Below the pieces are notes generated by a model. That model had not been told where the DNA came from. It did not search any database and saw only the letters and a list, made by a program, of their open reading frames with translations. Below are positions 34,072 to 43,797 of a stretch of 64,000 nucleotides of DNA, one piece after another. The DNA is from Butyricicoccus sp. (GTDB lineage: Bacteria; Bacillota; Clostridia; Oscillospirales; Butyricicoccaceae): NCBI GenBank assembly GCA_017886875.1, contig JAGHIZ010000094.1:1-64000 (forward strand). The letters run 5' to 3'. A program made the position numbers and the translations under genes. Position 1 is the stretch's first letter, and each line of letters opens with the position of its first letter.

Positions 34072-36390
34072 CTATCCAATAGAATTAGGTATACGGTCTG
34101 CCTCTTCGTTTTGGTCGCCGTGATAACCAATAGTTGTACTATTGTAGTTTTTATAAAGCCCTAATTTTTTAAGCTTTTCGAGTGGTACTCCTTCGCCCTC
34201 ACGTCTGCCACAGCGTGGGCAAACATCACCAATAATACCCGTATAACCACAAACAGGGTCACGGTCTATTGGGTGATTTATAGCACCATAACCAATACCG
34301 CATTCTTTCATATAGCGAACAATTTGTTCAAATGCTTCAAGGTTATTGGTTGGGTCGCCATCAAGCTCTATATAGCTTATATGACCGCCATTTGTAAGTT
34401 CATGGTAAGGGGCTTCTGTTCTTATTTTTTCAAATGCACTTATTGGATAATAAACAGGCACATGGAAAGAGTTTGTATAATAATCTCTATCCGTAACACC
34501 CTCTATATTACCATAACGTTTACAGTCGATTTTAACAAATCTACCAGAAAGCCCTTCTGCTGGAGTAGCGATTAAAGAAAAGTTTAATTTATACTGTTCT
34601 GCTGCGTCGTCCATACGCTCACGCATATGTTTAACTATCTTTAAACCTAATTCCTGAGCCTGTTTGCTCTCGCCATGGTGTACACCTATAAGAGCTTTAA
34701 GACACTCAGCAAGCCCTATAAAGCCACATGTTAAAGTACCATGCTTTAAAACTTCACCCACCTCATCATCTGGGTTTAACTTATCAGAGTCAATCCAAAC
34801 GCCTTGACCCATTAAGAATGGATAGTTGCGTACTTTCTTTTGACTTTGAATTTTAAATCTATCAAGTAATTGTTTTATAACAAGGTCTATTTTATCATCT
34901 AGCTGTTTAAAGAATAAATCAATATCACCTTTGCTTAAAATTGCAATTCTTGGTAAATTGATAGATGTAAAACTTAAATTACCTCGACCATTTACAATTT
35001 CTCTTGATGGGTCATAAACATTGCCTAAAACACGAGTGCGACAACCCATATAAGCACATTCGGTTTCTGGGTGATTAGGTTTATAATATTTTAGGTTAAA
35101 TGGAGCATCAATAAAAGAGAAATTAGGAAACATACGCTTTGCAGAAACTTTCATAGCAAGTTTAAACAAATCATAGTTAGGGTCTTCAGGATTAAAGTTA
35201 ACACCCTCTTTTACCTTGAAAATATGTATTGGGAAAATAGAAGTTTCACCATTTCCAAGACCATCATATGTAGCCATTAACAAGCATTCCATAACAAGTC
35301 TACCTTCTGGTGAAGTATCAGTACCATAGTTAAGAGAAGAAAACGGAATTTGAGCACCTGCACGAGAATGCATAGTGTTTAAATTATGAACTAATGCCTC
35401 CATTGCTTGATAGGTATTTCTCTTTACCTCTTTTAAAGCGTATTTTCTTACAAAATGCATGATTTTGCTTGCTGTTTTTTCATCTGTATGATTTAAAAGC
35501 TCGGCTTTAACTGCCTCGTCAAAGCCATTATTGCCCGCCATACATGCCCAGACACCAGTTTGTTCTTCGCATTTGCTTATTATACCCTTACCAAGCATTT
35601 CGCCATCATCTTGTTCAAGATATATTTCTACTGCTTTAACTAAATTTTCTGTAAAGCATTTGCGGAATGTTTTTTTAACACCTGGAGCCATTGAATAATC
35701 AAAATTTGGAACACTTTGACCGCCGTGCTGGTCATTTTGGTTTGACTGTATGGCAATACAAGCAAGAGCAGAATAAGACCTAATATCATTAGGCTCTCTT
35801 AAAAATCCATGACCTGTGCAAAATCCATCTTTAAATAAAGTTAATAAATCAATTTGGCAACAAGTAGTTGTAAGTGTTAAAAAATCCATATCATGGATAT
35901 GAATATCACCTTCTCTATGGGCTTTAGCCTGTTCTGGGTCTAAGATAAACATATCATAAAACTGTTTAGCACCCTCAGAGCCATATTTAAGCATAGTACC
36001 CATAGCGGTATCGCCATCTATATTGGCATTTTCACGTTTAACATCATTTTCAAAAGATGATTTAAAAGTTAAGTCCTCATATACTTTCATGAGTCTTGTA
36101 TTCATTTCACGTACTCTTGTACGTTCATCACGATAAAGGATATATTTTTTAGCTGTACGAGCGTGACCGGTTTTAACCAGCACTTTTTCCACCATATCCT
36201 GAACCTGTTCAACTGTTGGACAACAAAGCAATTCGTCCTCTAACATTTTCTCAACCTGAAGTGCAAGATTTTGTGCAGTTTCATAATCTTGACCGCCTGT
36301 AGCCTGAGCCGCTCTAAATATCGCATCTGCAATTTTTTTACGTTCAAAGTCTACTGTTCTGCCGTCACGTTTGACGATTTGCTTAACCAT
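34072..36390 (-). CDS. nrdD: Anaerobic ribonucleoside-triphosphate reductase, large part
   Basis: The protein has 772 residues. An N-terminal ATP-cone (VKRDGRTVDFERKKIADAIF) senses dATP/ATP. The 10-stranded barrel region includes LTTTCCQIDLLTLFKDGFCT, SVPNFDYSMAPGV, NLNTMHSRAGAQIPFSSLNY and GRGNLSFTSINLPR. The end has zinc-site cysteines in PVCGYTGIIGDVCPRCGRRE. The frame then ends at EEADRIPNSIG without the RRxxGYL glycyl-radical motif, which is instead in the next gene. It reduces NTPs to dNTPs in the absence of oxygen. A probable NrdR box lies upstream at 36490-36505. Confidence 0.93.
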   Translation of the reverse strand: MVKQIVKRDGRTVDFERKKIADAIFRAAQATGGQDYETAQNLALQVEKMLEDELLCCPTVEQVQDMVEKVLVKTGHARTAKKYILYRDERTRVREMNTRLMKVYEDLTFKSSFENDVKRENANIDGDTAMGTMLKYGSEGAKQFYDMFILDPEQAKAHREGDIHIHDMDFLTLTTTCCQIDLLTLFKDGFCTGHGFLREPNDIRSYSALACIAIQSNQNDQHGGQSVPNFDYSMAPGVKKTFRKCFTENLVKAVEIYLEQDDGEMLGKGIISKCEEQTGVWACMAGNNGFDEAVKAELLNHTDEKTASKIMHFVRKYALKEVKRNTYQAMEALVHNLNTMHSRAGAQIPFSSLNYGTDTSPEGRLVMECLLMATYDGLGNGETSIFPIHIFKVKEGVNFNPEDPNYDLFKLAMKVSAKRMFPNFSFIDAPFNLKYYKPNHPETECAYMGCRTRVLGNVYDPSREIVNGRGNLSFTSINLPRIAILSKGDIDLFFKQLDDKIDLVIKQLLDRFKIQSQKKVRNYPFLMGQGVWIDSDKLNPDDEVGEVLKHGTLTCGFIGLAECLKALIGVHHGESKQAQELGLKIVKHMRERMDDAAEQYKLNFSLIATPAEGLSGRFVKIDCKRYGNIEGVTDRDYYTNSFHVPVYYPISAFEKIRTEAPYHELTNGGHISYIELDGDPTNNLEAFEQIVRYMKECGIGYGAINHPIDRDPVCGYTGIIGDVCPRCGRREGEGVPLEKLKKLGLYKNYNSTTIGYHGDQNEEADRIPNSIG

Positions 36391-36489
36391 TTATACAGTC
36401 TGTCCTTTCCACCCATACTGCGTTTAAATCAGAAAAAAGTTCAAAAAAACGCAATATTCACAAAATTTCGTATCAAACATCTGTTCGTG

Positions 36490-36505
36490 GCACAATATAT
36501 AGTGC
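36490..36505. promoter_or_regulatory. NrdR box
   Basis: GCACAATATATAGTGC is a near-perfect 16-bp match to the NrdR consensus (ACACWATATATWGWGT type). It lies 100 bp upstream of nrdD. A second, weaker site may overlap 36519-36534, but its spacing of 29 bp is off the usual 31-32. Confidence 0.7.
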
Positions 36506-36657
36506 CATATATCAGACGGTACTTAGTATTGTAGACTCTTTACCCTAGCTTGTCAAGAAGTGTAAAAATGTTTTGGCACAATAAACGAAATTAAAAAAAT
36601 TATTTCTAAACTTTCATCATCTATATTATAAAATTAATTAAATGGAGGAAAAAATTT

Positions 36658-37167
36658 GTGAATAACTCTGTGTATAAAATGTTAACAGAAGGCTGGCCAA
36701 AAGTTGACAAACAAGCATCAAATCCACAGCTTGTTAGAGCATTATTTTCTGTTTTTGGCGGTAGAGATAGTGAGCTTACATTGCTTAATCAGTACCTATA
36801 TCAAGCTATGGTTTTAAGAGAGCAAAACAACATGCTTTTATCTGAGCTATTTGATGCTACAGCCAACGACCAAATGCAGCATATAAGGCATTTAGGGCGT
36901 CTTATATGCCGTTATGGAGGTGAGCCTAGATTTATTTCATATATAGGAGGACGTGGCATTTCTTGGTCATCAGGCAATATTTACTACGAAAAAAATGCTG
37001 ATAGAATGCTTGATAAATCTATCCTTTGTGAAAGGCAAATTTTAAGACAATATAAAACAATATTAAATTCAAATATTTTAGACACTCAGCCAAAACAGCT
37101 TATTGAGCGAATTATGAAAGATACCGAGCATCATATAAATTTATTTAACACCATACTTAATAATTAG
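36658..37167 (+). CDS. Ferritin-like (Mn-catalase/rubrerythrin fold) protein
   Basis: The protein has 169 residues. The GTG start at 36658 follows TGGAGG at 9 nt. It is a four-helix ferritin-like domain: GRDSELTLLNQYLYQ with the first Glu ligand, NDQMQHIRHLGRLICRYGG where relatives usually have ExxH, CERQILRQYKTI and MKDTEHHINLF with a Glu-His pair. Gln replaces the Glu of the first ExxH motif, which may weaken metal binding at one site. Possible roles are iron handling or peroxide removal. It is divergent from nrdD and shares its upstream region. Confidence 0.75.
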   Translation: MNNSVYKMLTEGWPKVDKQASNPQLVRALFSVFGGRDSELTLLNQYLYQAMVLREQNNMLLSELFDATANDQMQHIRHLGRLICRYGGEPRFISYIGGRGISWSSGNIYYEKNADRMLDKSILCERQILRQYKTILNSNILDTQPKQLIERIMKDTEHHINLFNTILNN

Positions 37168-37176
37168 CATATAAAA

Positions 37177-37213
37177 AAACCGTTTCTAAAAATAATACTT
37201 AGAAACGGTTTTT
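37177..37213. terminator. Bidirectional terminator
   Basis: AAACCGTTTCTAA and TTAGAAACGGTTT form a 13-bp stem between convergent genes, with T5 on the plus strand and T-rich sequence on the minus strand. Confidence 0.88.
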
Positions 37214-37216
37214 ATC

Positions 37217-38059
37217 TTATTCTTTTTCAAAAACACAAACCACCATTTTGACTAAACATTCTTTTAATAATGGCAATTTTGCAAATGGTGCAAAAAAATT
37301 ACGCAATGGAACTTCACGATAATAAGCGAGTTTCATTCCTGAATTTTTACGAAGTCCATTAAAACGTTTAATTGTCATATGATTTATATATGAAAAATAC
37401 TCTTTTCCTTGAGCATTTTTAGATATACGAAATTCTATACGGTCATCACCATCAGGCACAGTTTTACATAACTGCTTATATGCATCTACAAGAGTATCTT
37501 CTGAAAAGAACATATGCACCCATGGTATTGCTATTAAATCGGACAAATGTGCACCAAATGGGTGATAATATGGTGGAAAATTAACATATAATCTGCCGCC
37601 TGGTTTTAACACACGACGAACCTCTGCAAGCACCAAGTCTGGACGGTCTACATGCTCCATAGCATCATTCATAATTATAGTGTCAAAGCTATTATCTGGG
37701 AAGCCTGTATTAGCTGCATCGCCTACAACAAATGTGAACTTATCTGCATAGCCAAGCTGTTGTGCTAGTTGTTCTGCCTCCTCTTTATAATGTGCTACAA
37801 TATCCATACCTACAATTTTTTTTACGCCTTGTGACGCATAATACATGGTTTTACCACCTGCACCACAGCCTACATCTAATACAGTTTTATCCTCAAACAT
37901 TTCTTTTGTTGAGTAATGTTCTGTATAAAATGCAATCGTGTTTGCACCACGTTTATACTGCCACATTGCATAGCTTTCCTTGCCTTCATTTTGAAGGTTA
38001 AAAGGGTGTACGGGCAAAGGAAACAAACGGTTTAATGTCAAAAGTAATTTTGTCATCAT
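37217..38059 (-). CDS. Class I SAM-dependent methyltransferase
   Basis: The protein has 280 residues. It starts after AGGAGAAG. Motif I is KTVLDVGCGAGGKTMYYA, the acidic end of strand 2 is VGMDI, motif II is FDTIIMNDAMEHVDRPD and motif III is RVLKPGGRLYVNFPPYY. The C-terminal part after residue 190 is a variable substrate domain. It resembles the UbiE/COQ5-like Methyltransf_11 group. The substrate is unknown. It is monocistronic between a convergent ferritin-like gene and gap. Confidence 0.85.
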   Translation of the reverse strand: MMTKLLLTLNRLFPLPVHPFNLQNEGKESYAMWQYKRGANTIAFYTEHYSTKEMFEDKTVLDVGCGAGGKTMYYASQGVKKIVGMDIVAHYKEEAEQLAQQLGYADKFTFVVGDAANTGFPDNSFDTIIMNDAMEHVDRPDLVLAEVRRVLKPGGRLYVNFPPYYHPFGAHLSDLIAIPWVHMFFSEDTLVDAYKQLCKTVPDGDDRIEFRISKNAQGKEYFSYINHMTIKRFNGLRKNSGMKLAYYREVPLRNFFAPFAKLPLLKECLVKMVVCVFEKE

Positions 38060-38124
38060 TAATACTTCTCCTATATAAGCCTTTTAATCAAACTTAATTA
38101 TAAAGGAATTAGCTATAAATTGCA

Positions 38125-38160
38125 ATAAAAAACACCTCTAACACGTTGCTAGAGGTGTTT
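38125..38160 (-). terminator. Terminator of gap
   Basis: AACACCTCTA and TAGAGGTGTT form a 10-bp stem followed by T6 on the minus strand. Confidence 0.88.
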
Positions 38161-38184
38161 GATATTTATTTGGTAAACAAGGAA

Positions 38185-39249
<1,065 letters not shown>

Positions 39250-39259
39250 TTATGGATAT

Positions 39260-39289
39260 ATTATAAACCATAGTATACCATTTCTGCAA
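39260..39289 (-). promoter_or_regulatory. Promoter of gap
   Basis: TTGCAG (39284-39289) is 18 bp from TATAAT (39260-39265) on the minus strand. Confidence 0.65.
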
Positions 39290-39342
39290 GAGCAATTTGT
39301 GAAAAGTATGTCATATTTCTTTGTTTTTTTCCACAATATTCT

Positions 39343-39372
39343 TTGCAAACTATACAGCTATGATGTTATAAT
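39343..39372 (+). promoter_or_regulatory. Promoter of the histidine-kinase-like gene
   Basis: TTGCAA (39343-39348), an 18-bp spacer and TATAAT (39367-39372). Confidence 0.6.
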
Positions 39373-39459
39373 AATAATATCTTGGCACATTTTTGGTCAA
39401 TTATGTATAACTCTTTTGATAATTATGCAAGATAAAAATAAATTAAAAAGGTGCTTTAT

Positions 39460-40521
39460 ATGTCAGATTTCACAAATTTCCAGCTTTCTGAGCTAATGTT
39501 AGATATGATGTGTGCAGAAAGTGCCATTTTTGTACTTGTTTCTGCACAAGGAAATATAATAACACAAACACCAGCTGCAGAAAAAGTGCTTAAACAATCT
39601 AAATTACGTCCTATTTCTGAGGTTTTAAGTGCATCTGCTGCAAATTCACTTAAAACAACACTCAAAACTGGCGAGCCAATACAAACCATAGAAGCTATTG
39701 ATTCAAATATATATCGTTTAGACATAAGAGCATGTGAACAAGGTGCTTTGTTATACTTTATGCCTACAGAAAATTTGTTCCAAGGTTTACCTGCACACAC
39801 AAAATATGAATTATCTACTGCACTTTCACGCAATTTTATAGCGTTAAACCTAATGAAAAACCGTAAAACATTGGATTTTGATATACTAGATAGCATTCAT
39901 AAGAACACTTTGCGTATTCATAGAGAAATAACACATTTACAAATGCTTGAAAATAATACCGATTTAAATATATCTATGAACCCTACTTTGAATGATTTAG
40001 TGGCAATATGTGTTAATATTTTAAGCGAATGCAGAAAAATCTTATTTAATATAAATTTTATTATAGATACTCCAAAAGAACTCACAGCAGTTTTTGATAA
40101 AAAGCTTATAAGTCATGCGGTTTTAAACCTGCTTTCAAATGCAATGGCAGCACAAAATGTAACTGAAATTAAGCTTTCATTATATAAAAAAGATGATATG
40201 ATTTATATAGAGGTTTCTGATAATGGCATAGGTATAGCTGAAGAATGTATTGATGAAATCGGTTCTGAATATGTTTTTCATCAAGATATGGATAGCTTTA
40301 GATATGATAAAAGCCATGGCATTGCCTCTGGTTTTGGGCTTTCGGTCGTTAAGCGTATTGCAAATCTTCACAGCGGAGTTTTTAAAGCCTTTGCAAATGA
40401 AAATGAAGGTAGTACAATGCAAATTATTTTTCCAGACAATATATTACCCAATTCGCTAATGAGCCAATTTATAGAAATGGCTACTCTTGATGTAATTGAA
40501 ACCGAGCTTTCTGTTCTATAA
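39460..40521 (+). CDS. Histidine-kinase-like protein with degenerate H-box
   Basis: The protein has 353 residues. The ATG at 39460 follows AAAGGTG. Residues 1-105 look like a PAS-type sensor (SAIFVLVSAQGNIITQTPAA). Residues 111-165 correspond to the dimerisation helices. Where kinases have HELRTPL this protein has YELSTALSRNF, so Tyr116 stands at the phosphoacceptor position. The GHKL ATPase domain is intact: VLNLLSNAMAA (N box), DNGIGI (G1) and GFGLSVVKRI (G2). There is no membrane segment and no adjacent response regulator. It may be a pseudokinase-type regulator or use another His (147, 154 or 159). rnfC follows 280 bp downstream. Confidence 0.8.
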   Translation: MSDFTNFQLSELMLDMMCAESAIFVLVSAQGNIITQTPAAEKVLKQSKLRPISEVLSASAANSLKTTLKTGEPIQTIEAIDSNIYRLDIRACEQGALLYFMPTENLFQGLPAHTKYELSTALSRNFIALNLMKNRKTLDFDILDSIHKNTLRIHREITHLQMLENNTDLNISMNPTLNDLVAICVNILSECRKILFNINFIIDTPKELTAVFDKKLISHAVLNLLSNAMAAQNVTEIKLSLYKKDDMIYIEVSDNGIGIAEECIDEIGSEYVFHQDMDSFRYDKSHGIASGFGLSVVKRIANLHSGVFKAFANENEGSTMQIIFPDNILPNSLMSQFIEMATLDVIETELSVL

Positions 40522-40538
40522 AACTGAATATACTCAAT

Positions 40539-40570
40539 AAATGGTGAAATTGCGAAAAATTTCACCATTT
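40539..40570 (+). terminator. Probable terminator of the kinase-like gene
   Basis: AAATGGTGAAATT and AATTTCACCATTT form a 12-13-bp stem. The following tract is T-rich but interrupted by A. Confidence 0.6.
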
Positions 40571-40685
40571 ATTTATTGTTATATTTTGAGTAACTTTTGA
40601 ATTTCTTTTGTTAAAACTTCTATATTTTATCTTTTGTTTCTATTTTTACACAAGAAATATATTGATTATTATATAGAAAAATAAG

Positions 40686-40801
40686 TATAATTTATCTTGA
40701 GTAAAATTGCGTTTTACCACATTTACTCTGCTGCCTTATTTTATTTAGTGCAGCCTTTTATTATTTTTTGTACACACAATTTAAATGGAGAGGTGAAATT
40801 C
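40686..40801 (+). promoter_or_regulatory. Leader of the rnf operon with two hairpins
   Basis: TATAAT at 40686-40691 is a likely -10, without a clear -35. Transcription would begin near 40698, at a GAGTAAA/TTTACTC hairpin (40699-40728). A short GCTGC/GCAGC hairpin (40730-40754) followed by a T-rich tract resembles a weak attenuator. It lies 50 bp before the rnfC ribosome binding site. Confidence 0.4.
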
Positions 40802-42193
40802 ATGGTGTACTCGTTTCGTGGCGGTATTCACCCAGGTCCGCATTCTGACCCAGGTTATAAATCCGCAACAAACACTAAAGCCATAGAAATACTGCCGACA
40901 CCTGATGTGGTGATTCTGCCTGTTTCTATGCACATCGGTGCTCCTGCAAAGCCTATAGTTAAAACTGGCGATATAGTTGACCTTGGTCAGCCTATCGCTG
41001 AAGCTGGCGGTTTTGTGTCTGCACCAGTTCATGCAACTGTTTCTGGTAAGGTAATTGCAGTTGAGCCAAGACTGCACCCAAACGGAAGCAAAATCATGAG
41101 TATTGTCATTGAAAACGACAAAGAAGACCGTTTGCATGAGTCTGTCCACCCTTATGACTTTGCAAACATGACAAATGAAGAACGAATTGAAACTATTCGT
41201 TCTGCTGGTATGGTAGGTCATGGCGGTGCTACATTCCCAACTCATGTAAAAATCCAGTCAGGTATTGGCAAATGCGATACTATTATAGTAAACGCTGCTG
41301 AATGTGAACCTTATATCACATCTGACCACAGATTGCTTCTTGAGCGTCCTGAAGAAGTGGTTGGCGGACTTAAAATGCTTGCTGATATCATGGAAGTTCC
41401 TAATGCTATTATTGCCATTGAGGAAAATAAGAGCGATACATTTGCTAAAATAAATGAGCTTATCACCAATGATAGCCGTTTAAAACTGTATCCTTTAAAG
41501 TGTAAATATCCACAGGGTGCAGAAAAGCAGCTTATTAACGCTTGTACTGGTAGAGAAGTTCCAAGCGGCAAACTTCCAGCTGATGCAGGCTGTGCAGTAT
41601 TCAATGTAGATACCACAGGTGCTATTTATCGTAGATTTACAACTGGTATGCCTGTTGTACGTCGTATTGTTACTGTTTCTGGTTCTGCAATTAAAGAGCC
41701 TAAAAACCTTGAAGTTAGAATTGGTACTCAGGTTGAACGCCTTATAGATGCTTGTGGCGGCTTTAAGGAGGCTCCAAATAAGCTGATTATGGGCGGCCCT
41801 ATGATGGGTGTTTCCCAGTTCTCTCTTGAAATTCCTGTTTTCAAAGGCACAAATGCTTTCCTTGCTTTCTGCGGTGATGAAGATAAGCGTGAAGAAAATC
41901 CAAGCTGTATACGCTGCGGTAAATGTATAAACGCTTGCCCTATGCATTTAATGCCTATGATGATGAATGCATACGGTAATGCAGGTGACTATAACACATG
42001 CGTTTCACTTGGTGCTATGGACTGTATTGAATGTGGTTCATGTGCTTATGTATGTCCTGCTAGAATTCAGCTTGTACAGCGTTTCCGCCTGACAAAAGCT
42101 CATGTTATGGCAGAGCGTGCAGCAGCTAAGGCAAAGGCTGACGCTGAAGCAGCCAAGGCTAAGGCAGAAAAAAATTCGGAAGAAAGCAAATAA
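40802..42193 (+). CDS. rnfC: Rnf complex subunit C
   Basis: The protein has 463 residues. The ATG at 40802 follows GGAGAGGTG. A longer open frame upstream has no such site. The N-terminal RGGIHPGPHSDPGYKS is typical of RnfC. NADH/FMN-binding parts follow (AGMVGHGGATFPTHVK), then two [4Fe-4S] motifs in CIRCGKCINACP and CIECGSCAYVCP, and an Ala/Lys-rich tail. RnfC is the NAD(H)-reacting peripheral subunit on the cytoplasmic side of the ferredoxin:NAD+ oxidoreductase, which pumps Na+ or H+. It is the first gene of rnfCDGEAB. Confidence 0.96.
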   Translation: MVYSFRGGIHPGPHSDPGYKSATNTKAIEILPTPDVVILPVSMHIGAPAKPIVKTGDIVDLGQPIAEAGGFVSAPVHATVSGKVIAVEPRLHPNGSKIMSIVIENDKEDRLHESVHPYDFANMTNEERIETIRSAGMVGHGGATFPTHVKIQSGIGKCDTIIVNAAECEPYITSDHRLLLERPEEVVGGLKMLADIMEVPNAIIAIEENKSDTFAKINELITNDSRLKLYPLKCKYPQGAEKQLINACTGREVPSGKLPADAGCAVFNVDTTGAIYRRFTTGMPVVRRIVTVSGSAIKEPKNLEVRIGTQVERLIDACGGFKEAPNKLIMGGPMMGVSQFSLEIPVFKGTNAFLAFCGDEDKREENPSCIRCGKCINACPMHLMPMMMNAYGNAGDYNTCVSLGAMDCIECGSCAYVCPARIQLVQRFRLTKAHVMAERAAAKAKADAEAAKAKAEKNSEESK

Positions 42194-42208
42194 TGGGGGT
42201 AAAAACGA

Positions 42209-43204
42209 ATGTATGATTTAAGTAAAGTAGTTGTCACCTCCTCGCCACATATAAAAGCTGAGGACAACACAAAAAGCTTAATGCTTGATGTTGTTTTAGC
42301 TCTTATTCCTGCACTTGCCGTTGCTATTTTTACTTTCGGTTTCCGTGCACTGACTATAACAGTGGCAACTATTATTTCCTGTGTTGTTTTTGAATGGCTT
42401 TATTGTAAAGTAAACCATAAAAAATCTACTGTGGGCGATTTATCTGCGGTAGTTACTGGTATTTTAATTGCATTTAATGTACCTGTTGCAGCTCCTATCT
42501 GGATGCCTGTTATTGGTGGTGCATTTGCAATTATTGTTGTAAAAATGCTGTTTGGTGGTATTGGTAAAAACTTTATGAACCCAGCTTTAGGTGCTCGTGC
42601 ATTTATGATGGCTTCTTGGCCTGCACTTATGACAACTTGGGTTCAACCTCATCAAAAATTGCCTTTATTCGGTAATGTTGAAGTTACAGATGCGATTTCA
42701 ACCGCTACACCACTTGCTTCTTTAAAGGCTAAAACTTTACCAAGTGAGACCTTAATGGATTTATTCTTTGGTCAGCATGGCGGTGTTATTGGTGAAACCT
42801 GTGCACTTGCTCTTTTAATTGGTGGTATTTATCTGCTAATCCGCAAAGTTATCACTATAAATATCCCAGCTGCTTATATTTTAACTGTTGCTGTTTTAAC
42901 ATTCCTGTTCCCAATGGGTGATGTTGACAGAATTCAGTGGATGCTTAGCCAAGTTCTTTCTGGTGGTCTAATGCTTGGTGCATTCTTTATGGCTACCGAC
43001 TATGTTACAAGCCCTGTCACTCCAAAGGGACAAATTGTATTTGGCATAGGCTGTGGCGTACTTACTGTATTTATCCGTTATTTTGGCGGTCTGCCAGAAG
43101 GTGTTTCCTACTCCATTCTGATTATGAATGCTCTTGTATGGATGATTGACCAAAAGTGCCTGCCAAGAAAATTTGGTTATTCTGAAGCTAAGGAGGGCAA
43201 GTAA
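42209..43204 (+). CDS. rnfD: Rnf complex subunit D
   Basis: The protein has 331 residues with nine to ten membrane helices. The N terminus VTSSPHIKAEDNTKSLMLDV and the segment GGIGKNFMNPALGARAFMM are family signatures. The covalent FMN attachment site is in DAISTATPLASLK. RnfD is an integral subunit involved in coupling electron flow to ion transport. It lies 15 bp after rnfC. Confidence 0.96.
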   Translation: MYDLSKVVVTSSPHIKAEDNTKSLMLDVVLALIPALAVAIFTFGFRALTITVATIISCVVFEWLYCKVNHKKSTVGDLSAVVTGILIAFNVPVAAPIWMPVIGGAFAIIVVKMLFGGIGKNFMNPALGARAFMMASWPALMTTWVQPHQKLPLFGNVEVTDAISTATPLASLKAKTLPSETLMDLFFGQHGGVIGETCALALLIGGIYLLIRKVITINIPAAYILTVAVLTFLFPMGDVDRIQWMLSQVLSGGLMLGAFFMATDYVTSPVTPKGQIVFGIGCGVLTVFIRYFGGLPEGVSYSILIMNALVWMIDQKCLPRKFGYSEAKEGK

Positions 43205-43206
43205 TC

Positions 43207-43785
43207 ATGAGCGAAACTAAAAAAGAAAGCATGGGCATGCTTGCTCTGGTACTGTTTTTAATCACATTTATAACTGCACTGTTACTTGGTTTTATAAATC
43301 AGGTTACAGCTCCACAGATTGCAAAGAATAAAGAAGCAACTCGTGCAGCTGCTATGGCACAGTTAATTCCTGGTGCTGAATTTGAGCTTGCAGAAGTATC
43401 CGAAGTTCCAGCTCCAGATAAAAACACACCAGCAATACAGAATATTTATGAAGCTGTTGTTGATGGTGAAACTGTTGGTTATTGTATGGAAGTTCTACCT
43501 TCTGGTTTCGGTGGTACATTAACTGTTGTTGTTGGTGTAAATCTTGATGGCACAATTGCTGGTGCACAGGTTACAAGCCATGCAGAAACCCCAGGTCTTG
43601 GTGCAAAAGCACAGGCTGACCCTACATGGATTCCACAGTTTGCAGGCAAACCTGCTGATGGCTCTCTGGCTGTTACTAAAGATGGTGGTGATATAGTATC
43701 TATCACAGGTGCTACAATTACTTCCCGTGCAGTAACACTTGCTGTAAACACTGCTGCAAATTACGTTTTAAGTCTTGAAGGCTAA
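43207..43785 (+). CDS. rnfG: Rnf complex subunit G
   Basis: The protein has 192 residues. One N-terminal membrane helix anchors an extracytoplasmic FMN-binding domain. The covalent flavin threonine lies in VSITGATITSRAV near the C terminus, preceded by SHAETPGLGAKA. It starts 2 bp after rnfD ends. Confidence 0.95.
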   Translation: MSETKKESMGMLALVLFLITFITALLLGFINQVTAPQIAKNKEATRAAAMAQLIPGAEFELAEVSEVPAPDKNTPAIQNIYEAVVDGETVGYCMEVLPSGFGGTLTVVVGVNLDGTIAGAQVTSHAETPGLGAKAQADPTWIPQFAGKPADGSLAVTKDGGDIVSITGATITSRAVTLAVNTAANYVLSLEG

Positions 43786-43797
43786 GGAGGACAATTT

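Noticed and set aside
34027-34074. nrdD read-through by selenocysteine or pyrrolysine
   Set aside because: Two stop codons (TAG and TAA) separate the genes, and a good ribosome binding site precedes the small gene.
36519-36534. Second NrdR box
   Set aside because: Only about 9 of 16 positions match, and the spacing of 29 bp is off the usual 31-32.
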